A stretch of 64,000 nt of DNA. Source: Cololabis saira (lineage: Eukaryota > Chordata > Actinopteri > Beloniformes > Belonidae). Positions 10,930-25,400 of this stretch are shown piece after piece. Where the stretch lies: positions 35,509,350 through 35,573,349 of the forward strand of contig NC_084609.1 in assembly GCF_033807715.1 (NCBI RefSeq), in the 5' to 3' direction. The notes beneath the pieces were generated by a model. It saw nothing but the letters and a program-made list of their open reading frames with translations. It was not told where the DNA came from and ran no database searches. The position numbers were made by a program, and so were the translations under genes. Each line of letters opens with the position of its first letter. Position 1 is the stretch's first letter.

Positions 10930-13900
10930 GGGCAGGTTTAATATGGACGGGTTTAATAGATTATGGGCGGGTTTAGGAGATTATGGGCGGGTTTAGGAGA
11001 TTATGGGCGGGATTAATAGATTATGGGCGGGTTTAGGAGATGATGGGCGGGTTTAATAGATGATGGGCGGGTTTAATAGATGATGGGCGGGTTTAATAGA
11101 TTATGGGCGGGTTTAATAGATGATGGGCGGGTTTAATAGATTATGGGCGGGTTTAATAGATTATGGGCGGGTTAAATAGATGATGGGCGGGTTTAATAGA
11201 TGATGGGCGGGTTTAATAGATGATGGGCGGGTTTAATTGATGATGGGCGTGTTTAATAGATGATGGACGGGTTTAATAGATTATGGGCGGGTTTAATAGA
11301 TTATGGGCGGGTTTAATAGATGATGGGCGGGTTTAGGAGATGATGGGCGGGTTTAATAGATGATGGGCGGGTTTAGGAGATGATGGGCGGGTTTAATAGA
11401 TTATGGGCGGGTTTAATAGATGATGGGCGGGTTTATGAGATTATGGGCGGGTTTAATAGATGATGGGCGGGTTTAGGAGATGATGGGCGGGTTTAATAGA
11501 TTATGGGCGGGTTTAATAGATTATGGGCGGGTTTAATAGATTATGGGCGGGTTTAATAGATGATGGGCGGGTTTAGGAGATGATGGGCGGGTTTAATAGA
11601 TGATGGGCGGGTTTAATAGATTATGGGCGGGTTTAGGAGATGATGGGCGGGTTTAATAGATGATGGGCGGGTTTAGGAGATGATGGGCGGGTTTAATAGA
11701 TTATGGGCGGGTTTAATAGATGATGGGCGGGTTTAGGAGATTATGGGCGGGTTTAATAGATGATGGGCGGGTTTAGGAGATGATGGGCGGGTTTAATAGA
11801 TTATGGGCGGGTTTAATAGATGATGGGCGGGTTTAGGAGATTATGGGCGGGTTTAATAGATGATGGGCGGGTTTAGGAGATGATGGGCGGGTTTAATAGA
11901 TTATGGGCGGGTTTAATAGATGATGGGCGGGTTTAATAGATTATGGGCAGGTGTAATAGATTATGGGCAGGTTTAATAGATTATGGGCGGGTTTAGGAGA
12001 TGATGGGCGGGTTTAATAGATTATGGGCGGGTTTAATAGATTATGGGCGGGTTTAATAGATGATGGGCAGGTTTAATAGATGATGGGCGGGTTTAATAGA
12101 TGATGGACGGGTTTAATAGATGATGGGCAGGTTTAATAGATTATGGGCGGGTTTAATAGATTATGGGCGGGTTTAATAGATGATGGGCGGGTTTAATAGA
12201 TGATGGGCGGGTTTAATAGATTATGGGCGGGTTTAATAGATGATGGGCGGGTTTAATAGATTATGGGCGGGTTTAATAGATTATGGGCAGGTTTAATAGA
12301 TGATAGGCGGGTTTAATAGATTATGGGCGGGTTTAATAGATTATGGGCGGGTTTAATAGATGATGGGCGGGTTTAATAGATTATGGGCGGGTTTAATAGA
12401 TTATAGGCGGGTTTAATAGATTATGGGCGGGTTTAATAGATTATGGGCGGGTTTAATAGATGATGGGCGGGTTTAATAGATGATGGGCGGGTTTAATAGA
12501 TTAAGGGCGGGTTTAATAGATTATGGGCGGGTTTAATAGATGATGGGCAGGTTTAATAGATTATGGGCGGGTTTAGGAGATGATGGGCGGGTTTAATATA
12601 GACGGGTTTAATAGATTATGGGCGGGTTTAGGAGATGATGGGCGGGTTTAATAGATGATGGGCGGGTTTAATAGATTATGGGCGGGTTTAATAGATTATG
12701 GGCGGGTTTAATAGATGATGGGCGGGTTTAATAGATTAAGGGCGGGTTTAATAGATTATGGGCGGGTTTAATAGATGATGGGCGGGTTTAATAGATTATG
12801 GGCGGGTTTAGGAGATGATGGGCGGGTTTAATAGATGATAGGCGGGTTTAATAGATTATGGGCGGGTTTAATAGATTATGGGCGGGTTTAATAGATTATG
12901 GGCGGGTTTAATAGATTATGGGCGGGTTTAGGAGATGATGGGCAGGTTTAATATGGACGGGTTTAATAGATTATGGGCGGGTTTAGGAGATTATGGGCGG
13001 GATTAATAGATTATGGGCGGGTTTAGGAGATGATGGGCCGGTTTAATAGATGATGGGCGGGTTTAATAGATTATGGGCGGGTTTAATAGATTATGGGCGG
13101 GTTTAATAGATGATGGGCGGGTTTAATAGATTAAGGGCGGGTTTAATAGATTATGGGCGGGTTTAATAGATGATGGGCAGGTTTAATAGATTATGGGCGG
13201 GTTTAGGAGATGATGGGCGGGTTTAATAGATGATGGGCGGGTTTAATAGATTATGGGCGGGTTTAATAGATTATGGGCGGGTTTAATAGATGATGGGCGG
13301 GTTTAATAGATTAAGGGCGGGTTTAATAGATTATGGGCGGGTTTAATAGATGATGGGCGGGTTTAATAGATTATGGGCGGGTTTAGGAGATGATGGGCGG
13401 GTTTAATAGATGATGGGCGGGTTTAATAGATTATGGGCGGGTTTAGGAGATGATGGGCCGGTTTAATAGATTATGGGCGGGTTTAGGAGATGATGGGCGG
13501 GTTTAATAGATTATGGGCGGGTTTAGGAGATGATGGGCGGGTTTAGGAGATGATGGGCGGGTTTAATAGATGATGGGCGGGTTTAATAGATTATGGGCGG
13601 GTTTAGGAGATGATGGGCGGGTTTAATAGATTATGGGCGGGTTTAATAGATGATGGGCGGGTTTAATAGATTATGGACGGGTTTAATAGATTATGGGCGG
13701 GTTTAATAGATTATGGGCGGGTTTAATATGGACGGGTTTAATAGATTATGGGCGGGTTTTAGGAGATTATGGGCGGGTTTAGGAGATGATGGGCGGGTTT
13801 AATAGATGATGGGCGGGTTTAATAGATGATGGGCGGGTTTAATAGATTATGGGCGGGTTTAATATGGACGGGTTTAATAGATTATGGGCGGGTTTTAGGA

Positions 13901-16900
13901 GATTATGGGCGGGTTTAGGAGATGATGGGCGGGTTTAATAGATGATGGGCGGGTTTAATAGATTATGGGCGGGTTTAATAGATTATGGGCGGGTTTAGGA
14001 GATGATGGGCAGGTTTAATATGGACGGGTTTAATAGATTATGGGCGGGTTTAGGAGATTATGGGCGGGTTTAGGAGATTATGGGCGGGATTAATAGATTA
14101 TGGGCGGGTTTAGGAGATGATGGGCGGGTTTAATAGATGATGGGCGGGTTTAATAGATGATGGGCGGGTTTAATAGATTATGGGCGGGTTTAATAGATGA
14201 TGGGCGGGTTTAATAGATTATGGGCGGGTTTAATAGATTATGGGCGGGTTAAATAGATGATGGGCGGGTTTAATAGATGATGGGCGGGTTTAATAGATGA
14301 TGGGCGGGTTTAATTGATGATGGGCGTGTTTAATAGATGATGGACGGGTTTAATAGATTATGGGCGGGTTTAATAGATTATGGGCGGGTTTAATAGATGA
14401 TGGGCGGGTTTAGGAGATGATGGGCGGGTTTAATAGATGATGGGCGGGTTTAGGAGATGATGGGCGGGTTTAATAGATTATGGGCGGGTTTAATAGATGA
14501 TGGGCGGGTTTAGGAGATTATGGGCGGGTTTAATAGATGATGGGCGGGTTTAGGAGATGATGGGCGGGTTTAATAGATTATGGGCGGGTTTAATAGATTA
14601 TGGGCGGGTTTAATAGATTATGGGCGGGTTTAATAGATGATGGGCGGGTTTAGGAGATGATGGGCGGGTTTAATAGATGATGGGCGGGTTTAATAGATTA
14701 TGGGCGGGTTTAGGAGATGATGGGCGGGTTTAATAGATGATGGGCGGGTTTAGGAGATGATGGGCGGGTTTAATAGATTATGGGCGGGTTTAATAGATGA
14801 TGGGCGGGTTTAGGAGATTATGGGCGGGTTTAATAGATGATGGGCGGGTTTAGGAGATGATGGGCGGGTTTAATAGATTATGGGCGGGTTTAATAGATGA
14901 TGGGCGGGTTTAGGAGATTATGGGCGGGTTTAATAGATGATGGGCGGGTTTAGGAGATGATGGGCGGGTTTAATAGATTATGGGCGGGTTTAATAGATGA
15001 TGGGCGGGTTTAATAGATTATGGGCAGGTGTAATAGATTATGGGCAGGTTTAATAGATTATGGGCGGGTTTAGGAGATGATGGGCGGGTTTAATAGATTA
15101 TGGGCGGGTTTAATAGATTATGGGCGGGTTTAATAGATGATGGGCAGGTTTAATAGATGATGGGCGGGTTTAATAGATGATGGACGGGTTTAATAGATGA
15201 TGGGCAGGTTTAATAGATTATGGGCGGGTTTAATAGATTATGGGCGGGTTTAATAGATTATGGGCGGGTTTAATAGATTATGGGCGGGTTTAATAGATGA
15301 TGGGCGGGTTTAATAGATTATGGGCGGGTTTAATAGATTATGGGCAGGTTTAATAGATGATAGGCGGGTTTAATAGATTATGGGCGGGTTTAATAGATTA
15401 TGGGCGGGTTTAATAGATGATGGGCGGGTTTAATAGATTATGGGCGGGTTTAATAGATTATAGGCGGGTTTAATAGATTATGGGCGGGTTTAATAGATTA
15501 TGGGCGGGTTTAATAGATGATGGGCGGGTTTAATAGATTATGGGCGGGTTTAATAGATGATAGGCGGGTTTAATAGATTATGGGCGGGTTTAATAGATTA
15601 TGGGCGGGTTTAGGAGATGATGGGCCGGTTTAATAGATGATGGGCGGGTTTAATAGATTATGGGCGGGTTTAATAGATTATGGGCGGGTTTAATAGATGA
15701 TGGGCGGGTTTAATAGATTAAGGGCGGGTTTAATAGATTATGGGCGGGTTTAATAGATTATGGGTAGGTTTAATAGATGATGGGCAGGTTTAATAGATTA
15801 TGGGCGGGTTTAGGAGATTATGGGCGGGATTAATAGATTATGGGCGGGTTTAGGAGATGATGGGCCGGTTTAATAGATGATGGGCGGGTTTAATAGATTA
15901 TGGGCGGGTTTAATAGATTATGGGCGGGTTTAATAGATGATGGGCGGGTTTAATAGATTAAGGGCGGGTTTAATAGATTATGGGCGGGTTTAATAGATTA
16001 TGGGTAGGTTTAATAGATGATGGGCAGGTTTAATAGATTATGGGCGGGTTTAGGAGATGATGGGCGGGTTTAATATAGACGGGTTTAATAGATTATGGGC
16101 GGGTTTAGGAGATGATGGGCGGGTTTAATAGATGATGGGCGGGTTTAATAGATTATGGGCGGGTTTAATAGATTATGGGCGGGTTTAATAGATGATGGGC
16201 GGGTTTAATAGATTAAGGGCGGGTTTAATAGATTATGGGCGGGTTTAATAGATGATGGGCGGGTTTAATAGATTATGGGCGGGTTTAGGAGATGATGGGC
16301 GGGTTTAATAGATGATAGGCGGGTTTAATAGATTATGGGCGGGTTTAATAGATTATGGGCGGGTTTAATAGATTATGGGCGGGTTTAATAGATTATGGGC
16401 GGGTTTAGGAGATGATGGGCAGGTTTAATATGGACGGGTTTAATAGATTATGGGCGGGTTTAGGAGATTATGGGCGGGATTAATAGATTATGGGCGGGTT
16501 TAGGAGATGATGGGCCGGTTTAATAGATGATGGGCGGGTTTAATAGATTATGGGCGGGTTTAATAGATTATGGGCGGGTTTAATAGATGATGGGCGGGTT
16601 TAATAGATTAAGGGCGGGTTTAATAGATTATGGGCGGGTTTAATAGATGATGGGCGGGTTTAATAGATTATGGGCGGGTTTAGGAGATGATGGGCGGGTT
16701 TAATAGATGATGGGCGGGTTTAATAGATTATGGGCGGGTTTAGGAGATGATGGGCCGGTTTAATAGATTATGGGCGGGTTTAGGAGATGATGGGCGGGTT
16801 TAATAGATTATGGGCGGGTTTAGGAGATGATGGGCGGGTTTAGGAGATGATGGGCGGGTTTAATAGATGATGGGCGGGTTTAATAGATTATGGGCGGGTT

Positions 16901-19900
16901 TAGGAGATGATGGGCGGGTTTAATAGATTATGGGCGGGTTTAATAGATGATGGGCGGGTTTAATAGATGATGGGCGGGTTTAATAGATTATGGGCGGGTT
17001 TAATAGATTATGGGCGGGTTTAATAGATGATGGGCGGGTTTAATAGATTATGGGCGGGTTTAATAGATGATCGGCGGGTTTAATAGATGATGGGCGGGTT
17101 TAATAAATTATGGACGGGTTTAATAGATTATGGGCGGGTTTAATAGATCATGGGCGGGTTTAATAGATTATGGGCGGGTTTAATATGGACGGGTTTAATA
17201 GATTATGGGCGGGTTTTAGGAGATTATGGGCGGGTTTAGGAGATGATGGGCGGGTTTAATAGATTATGGGCGGGTTTAATAGATGATGGGCGGGTTTAAT
17301 AGATTATGGGCGGGTTTAATAGATTATGGGCGGGTTTAATAGATTATGGGCGGGTTTAGGAGATGATGGGCGGGTTTAATAGATTATGGGCGGGTTTAAT
17401 AGATTATGGGCGGGTTTAATAGATGATGGGCGGGTTTAATAGATGATGGGCGGGTTTAATAGATAATGGGCGGGTTTAATAGATGATGGGCGGGTTTAAT
17501 AGATTATGGGCGGGTTTAGGAGATGATGGGCGGGTTTAATAGATGATGGGCGGGTTTAATAGATGATGGGCGGGTTTAATAGATTATGGGCGGGTTTAGG
17601 AGATGATGGGCGGGTTTAATAGATGATGGGCGGGATTAATAGATTATAGGCGGGTTTAATAGATTATGGGCGGGTTTAATAGATTATGGGCGGGTTTAAT
17701 AGATTATAGGCAGGTTTAATAGATGATGGGCGGGTTTAGGAGATGATGGGCGGGTTTAATAGATTATGGGCAGGTTTAATAGATTATGGGCGGGTTTAAT
17801 AGATTATGGGCGGGTTTAATAGATGATGGGCGGGTTTAATAGATTATGGGCAGGTTTAATAGATTATGGGCGGGTTTAATAGATTAAGGGCGGGTTTAAT
17901 AGATGATGGGCGGGTTTAATAGATTATGGGTAGGTTTAATAGATGATGGGCGGGTTTAATAGATGATGGGCGGGTTTAGGAGATGATGGGCGGGTTTAAT
18001 AGATTATGGGCGGGTTTAATAGATGATGGGCGGGTTTAATAGATTATGGGCGGGTTTAATAGATGATGGGCGGGTTTAGGAGATGATGGGCGGGTTTAAT
18101 AGATGATGGGCGGGTTTAGGAGATGATGGGCGGGTTTAATAGATTATGGGCGGGTTTAATAGATGATGGGCGGGTTTAATAGATTATGGGCAGGTTTAAT
18201 AGATTATGGGCGGGTTTAATAGATGATGGGCGGGTTTAATAGATTATGGGCGGGTTTAATAGATGATGGGCAGGTTTAATAGATGATGGGCGGGTTTAAT
18301 AGATGATGGACGGGTTTAATAGATGATGGGCGGGTTTAATAGATGATGGGCGGGTTTAATAGATGATGGGCGGGTTTAATAGATTATGGGCGGGTTTAAT
18401 AGATGATGGGCGGGTTTAATAGATTATGGGCGGGTTTAATAGATGATCGGCGGGTTTAATAGATGATGGGCGGGTTTAATAAATTATGGACGGGTTTAAT
18501 AGATTATGGGCGGGTTTAATAGATTATGGGCGGGTTTAATAGATTATGGGCGGGTTTAATATGGACGGGTTTAATAGATTATGGGCGGGTTTTAGGAGAT
18601 TATGGGCGGGTTTAGGAGATGATGGGCGGGTTTAATAGATTATGGGCGGGTTTAATAGATTATGGGCGGGTTTAATAGATGATGGGCGGGTTTAATAGAT
18701 TATGGGCGGGTTTAATAGATTATGGGCGGGTTTAATAGATTAAGGGCGGGTTTAGGAGATGATGGGCGGGTTTAATAGATTATGGGCGGGTTTAATAGAT
18801 TATGGGCGGGTTTAATAGATGATGGGCGGGTTTAATAGATGATGGGCGGGTTTAATAGATTATGGGCGGGTTTAATAGATGATGGGCGGGTTTAATAGAT
18901 GATGGGCGGGTTTAATAGATTATGGGCGGGTTTAGGAGATGATGGGCGGGTTTAATAGATGATGGGCGGGTTTAATAGATGATGGGCGGGTTTAATAGAT
19001 GATGGGCGGGTTTAATAGATGATGGGCGGGTTTAATAGATGATGGGCGGGATTAATAGATTATAGGCGGGTTTAATAGATTATGGGCGGGTTTAATAGAT
19101 TATGGGCGGGTTTAATAGATTATAGGCAGGTTTAATAGATTATGGGCGGGTTTAATAGATTATGGGCGGGTTTAATAGATGATGGGCGGGTTTAGGAGAT
19201 GATGGGCGGGTTTAATAGATTATGGGCAGGTTTAATAGATTATGGGCGGGTTTAATAGATTATGGGCGGGTTTAATAGATGATGGGCGGGTTTAATAGAT
19301 TATGGGCAGGTTTAATAGATTATGGGCGGGTTTAATAGATTAAGGGCGGGTTTAATAGATGATGGGCGGGTTTAATAGATTATGGGTAGGTTTAATAGAT
19401 GATGGGCGGGTTTAATAGATGATGGGCGGGTTTAGGAGATGATGGGCGGGTTTAATAGATTATGGGCGGGTTTAATAGATGATGGGCGGGTTTAATAGAT
19501 GATGGGCGGGTTTAATAGATTATGGGCAGGTTTAATAGATTATGGGCGGGTTTAATAGATGATGGGCGGGTTTAATAGATTATGGGCGGGTTTAATAGAT
19601 GATGGGCAGGTTTAATAGATGATGGGCGGGTTTAATAGATGATGGACGGGTTTAATAGATTAGGGGCAGGTTTAATAGATGATGGGCGGGTTTAATAGAT
19701 GATGGGCGGGTTTAGGAGATGATGGGCGGGTTTAATAGATTATGGGCGGGTTTAATAGATGATGGGCGGGTTTAATAGATGATGGGCGGGTTTAATAGAT
19801 TATGGGCGGGTTTAATAGATTAAGGGCGGGTTTAATAGATGATGGGCGGGTTTAATAGATTATGGGTAGGTTTAATAGATTATGGGCGGGTTTAATAGAT

Positions 19901-22900
19901 TAAGGGCGGGTTTAATAGATGATGGGCGGGTTTAATAGATTATGGGTAGGTTTAATAGATGATGGGCGGGTTTAATAGATGATGGGCGGGTTTAATAGAT
20001 GATAGGCGGGTTTAATAGATTATGGGCGGGTTTAATAGATGATGGGCGGGTTTAGGAGATGATGGGCGGGTTTAATAGATTATGGGCGGGTTTAATAGAT
20101 TATGGGCGGGTTTAATAGATGATGGGCGGGTTTAGGAGATGATGGGCGGGTTAATAGATGATGGGCGGGTTTAGGAGATGATGGGCGGGTTTAATAGATT
20201 ATGGGCGGGTTTAATAGATGATGGGCGGGTTTAATAGATTATGGGCAGGTTTAATAGATTATGGGCGGGTTTAATAGATGATGGGCGGGTTTAATAGATT
20301 ATGGGCGGGTTTAATAGATGATGGGCAGGTTTAATAGATGATGGGCGGGTTTAATAGATGATGGACGGGTTTAATAGATTAGGGGCAGGTTTAATAGATG
20401 ATGGGCGGGTTTAGGAGATGATGGGCGGGTTTAATAGATGATGGGCGGGTTTAGGAGATGATGGGCGGGTTTAATAGATGATGGGCGGGTTTAATAGATG
20501 ATGGGCGGGTTTAATAGATTATGGGCAGGTTTAATAGATTATGGGCGGGTTTAATAGATTAGGGGCAGGTTTAATAGATTATGGGCGGGTTTAATAGATG
20601 ATGGGCAGGTTTAATAGATGATGGGCGGGTTTAATAGATGATGGACGGGTTTAATAGATTAGGGGCAGGTTTAATAGATGATGGGCGGGTTTAATAGATG
20701 ATGGGCGGGTTTAATAGATGATGGGCGGGTTTAATAGATTATGGGCGGGTTTAATAGATTATGGGCGGGTTTAATAGATGATGGGCGGGTTTAATAGATG
20801 ATGGGCGGGTTTAATAGATTATGGGCGGGTTTAATAGATGATGGGCGGGTTTAGGAGATGATGGGCGGGTTTAATAGATGATGGGCGGGTTTAGGAGATG
20901 ATGGGCGGGTTTAATAGATTATGGGCGGGTTTAATAGATTAGGGGCAGGTTTAATAGATTATGGGCGGGTTTAATAGATGATGGGCAGGTTTAATAGATG
21001 ATGGGCGGGTTTAATAGATGATGGACGGGTTTAATAGATGATGGGCGGGTTTAATAGATTATGGGCGGGTTTAATAGATTAGGGGCAGGTTTAATAGATG
21101 ATGGGCGGGTTTAATAGATGATGGGCGGGTTTAATAGATGATGGGCGGGTTTAATAGATTATGGGCGGGTTTAATAGATTATGGGCGGGTTTAATAGATG
21201 ATGGGCGGGTTTAATAGATGATGGGCGGGTTTAATAGATGATGGGCGGGTTTAATAGATTATGGGCGGGTTTAATAGATGATGGGCGGGTTTAGGAGATG
21301 ATGGGCGGGTTTAATAGATGATGGGCGGGTTTAGGAGATGATGGGCGGGTTTAATAGATTATGGGCGGGTTTAATAGATGATGGGCGGGTTTAATAGATT
21401 ATGGGCGGGTTTAATAGATGATGGGCGGGTTTAGGAGATTATGGGCGGGTTTACTAGATGATGGGCGGGTTTAGGAGATGATGGGCGGGTTTAATAGATT
21501 ATGGGCGGGTTTAATAGATTATGGGCGGGTTTAATAGATTATGGGCGGGTTTAATAGATGATGGGCGGGTTTAGGAGATGATGGGCGGGTTTAATAGATG
21601 ATGGGCGGGTTTAATAGATTATGGGCGGGTTTAGGAGATGATGGGCGGGTTTAATAGATTATGGGCGGGTTTAATAGATGATGGGCGGGTTTGGGAGATT
21701 ATGGGCGGGTTTAATAGATTATGGGCGGGTTTAATAGATGATGGGCGGGTTTAGGAGATTATGGGCGGGTTTAATAGATGATGGGCGGGTTTAATAGATG
21801 ATGGGCGGGTTTAGGAGATGATGGGCGGGTTTAGGAGATGATGGGCGGGTTTAATAGATTATGGGCGGGTTTAATAGATGATGGGCGGGTTTAGGAGATG
21901 ATGGGCGGGTTTAATAGATGATGGGCGGGTTTAGGAGATGATGGGCGGGTTTAATAGATTATGGGCGGGTTTAATAGATGATGGGCGGGTTTAATAGATT
22001 ATGGGCGAGTTTAATAGATGATGGGCGGGTTTAATAGATTATGGGCGGGTTTAGGAGATGATGGGCGGGTTTAATAGATTATGGGCGGGTTTAATAGATG
22101 ATGGGCGGGTTTAGGAAATGATGGGCGGGTTTAATAGATGATGGGCGGGTTTAATAGATTATGGGCGGGTTTAATAGATGATGGGCGGGTTTAATAGATT
22201 ATGGGCGGGTTTAATAGATGATGGGCGGGTTTAATAGATGATGGGCGGGTTTAATAGATGATGGGCGGGTTTAATAGATTATGGGTGGGTTTAATAGATG
22301 ATGGGCAGGTTTAATAGATTATGGGTGGGTTTAATAGATGATGGGCGGGTTTAATAGATGATGGGCGGGTTTAATAGATGATGGGCGGGTTTAATAGATG
22401 ATGGGCAGGTTTAATAGATTATGGGCGGGTTTAATATATTATGGGCGGGTTTAGGAGATGATGGGCGGGTTTAATAGATTATGGGCGGGTTTAATAGATG
22501 ATGGGCGGGTTTAATAGATGATGGGCGGGTTTAATAGATTATGGGCGGGTTTAGGAGATGATGGGCGGGTTTAATAGATGATGGGCGGGTTTAATAGATG
22601 ATGGGCGGGTTTAATAGATTATGGGCGGGTTTAATAGATTATGGGCGGGTTTAATAGATTATAGGCGGTTTTAATAGATTATGGGCGGGTTTAATAGATT
22701 ATCGACGGGTTTAATAGATTATGGGCAGGTTTAATAGATTATGGGCGGGTTTAGGAGATGATGGGCGGGTTTAATAGATTATGGGCGGGTTTAATAGATG
22801 ATGGGCGGGTTTAATAGATGATGGGCGGGTTTAATAGATGATGGGCGGGTTTAATAGATTATGGGCGGGTTTAGGAGATGATGGGCGGGTTTAATAGATT

Positions 22901-25400
22901 ATGGGCGAGTTTAATAGATGATGGGCGGGTTTAATAGATTATGGGCGGGTTTAGGAGATGATGGGCGGGTTTAATAGATTATGGGCGGGTTTAATATGGG
23001 CGGGTTTAATAGATTATGGGCGGGTTTAATAGATTATGGGCGGGTTTAATAGATTATGGACGGGTTTAATAGATTATGGGCGGGTTTAATAGATTATGGG
23101 CGGGTTTAATATGGACGGGTTTAATAGATTATGGGCGGGTTTTAGGAGATTATGGGCGGGTTTAGGAGATGATGGGCGGGTTTAATAGATGATGGGCGGG
23201 TTTAATAGATGATGGGCGGGTTTAATAGATTATGGGCGGGTTTAATAGATTATGGGCGGGTTTAGGAGATTATGGGCGGGTTTAGGAGATTATGGGCGGG
23301 TTTAATAGATGATGGGCGGGTTTAATAGATTATGGGCGGGTTTAATAGATTATGGGCGGGTTTAATAGATTATGGGCGGGTTTAATAGATGATGGGCGGG
23401 TTTAATAGATTATGGACGGGTTTAATAGATTATGGGCGGGTTTAATAGATTATGGGCGGGTTTAATATGGACGGGTTTAATAGATTATGGGCGGGTTTTA
23501 GGAGATTATGGGCGGGTTTAGGAGATGATGGGCGGGTTTAATAGATGATGGGCGGGTTTAATAGATTATGGGCGGGTTTAATAGATTATGGGCGGGTTTA
23601 GGAGATGATGGGCAGGTTTAATATGGACGGGTTTAATAGATTATGGGCGGGTTTAGGAGATTATGGGCGGGTTTAGGAGATTATGGGCGGGATTAATAGA
23701 TTATGGGCGGGTTTAGGAGATGATGGGCGGGTTTAATAGATGATGGGCGGGTTTAATAGATGATGGGCGGGTTTAATAGATTATGGGCGGGTTTAATAGA
23801 TGATGGGCGGGTTTAATAGATTATGGGCGGGTTTAATAGATTATGGGCGGGTTAAATAGATGATGGGCGGGTTTAATAGATGATGGGCGGGTTTAATAGA
23901 TGATGGGCGGGTTTAATTGATGATGGGCGTGTTTAATAGATGATGGACGGGTTTAATAGATTATGGGCGGGTTTAATAGATTATGGGCGGGTTTAATAGA
24001 TGATGGGCGGGTTTAGGAGATGATGGGCGGGTTTAATAGATGATGGGCGGGTTTAGGAGATGATGGGCGGGTTTAATAGATTATGGGCGGGTTTAATAGA
24101 TGATGGGCGGGTTTATGAGATTATGGGCGGGTTTAATAGATGATGGGCGGGTTTAGGAGATGATGGGCGGGTTTAATAGATTATGGGCGGGTTTAATAGA
24201 TTATGGGCGGGTTTAATAGATTATGGGCGGGTTTAATAGATGATGGGCGGGTTTAGGAGATGATGGGCGGGTTTAATAGATGATGGGCGGGTTTAATAGA
24301 TTATGGGCGGGTTTAGGAGATGATGGGCGGGTTTAATAGATGATGGGCGGGTTTAGGAGATGATGGGCGGGTTTAATAGATTATGGGCGGGTTTAATAGA
24401 TGATGGGCGGGTTTAGGAGATTATGGGCGGGTTTAATAGATGATGGGCGGGTTTAGGAGATGATGGGCGGGTTTAATAGATTATGGGCGGGTTTAATAGA
24501 TGATGGGCGGGTTTAGGAGATTATGGGCGGGTTTAATAGATGATGGGCGGGTTTAGGAGATGATGGGCGGGTTTAATAGATTATGGGCGGGTTTAATAGA
24601 TGATGGGCGGGTTTAATAGATTATGGGCAGGTGTAATAGATTATGGGCAGGTTTAATAGATTATGGGCGGGTTTAGGAGATGATGGGCGGGTTTAATAGA
24701 TTATGGGCGGGTTTAATAGATTATGGGCGGGTTTAATAGATGATGGGCAGGTTTAATAGATGATGGGCGGGTTTAATAGATGATGGACGGGTTTAATAGA
24801 TGATGGGCAGGTTTAATAGATTATGGGCGGGTTTAATAGATTATGGGCGGGTTTAATAGATGATGGGCGGGTTTAATAGATGATGGGCGGGTTTAATAGA
24901 TTATGGGCGGGTTTAATAGATGATGGGCGGGTTTAATAGATTATGGGCGGGTTTAATAGATTATGGGCAGGTTTAATAGATGATGGGCGGGTTTAATAGA
25001 TTATAGGCGGGTTTAATAGATGATGGGCGGGTTTAATAGATTATGGGCGGGTTTAATAGATTATGGGCGGGTTTAATAGATTATGGGCGGGTTTAATAGA
25101 TTATGGGCGGGTTTAATAGATGATGGGCGGGTTTAATAGATTATGGGCGGGTTTAATAGATTATAGGCGGGTTTAATAGATTATGGGCGGGTTTAATAGA
25201 TTATGGGCGGGTTTAATAGATGATGGGCGGGTTTAATAGATTATGGGCGGGTTTAATAGATGATAGGCGGGTTTAATAGATTATGGGCGGGTTTAATAGA
25301 TTATGGGCGGGTTTAGGAGATGATGGGCAGGTTTAATATGGACGGGTTTAATAGATTATGGGCGGGTTTAGGAGATTATGGGCGGGATTAATAGATTATG
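10930..25400. repeat. Second set of long duplications in the array (offsets about 3.08 and 9.60 kb)
   Basis: The rare GTTAAATAGA form occurs at 11171, 14248 and 23851, each followed at the same distance by the TTAATTGATGATGGGCGTG variant (near 11236, 14313 and 23916). The block led by GGCAGGTTTAATATGGACGG near 10930, 14010 and 23610 is thus present three times. Offsets are 3,077 and 9,603 bp. Confidence 0.8.
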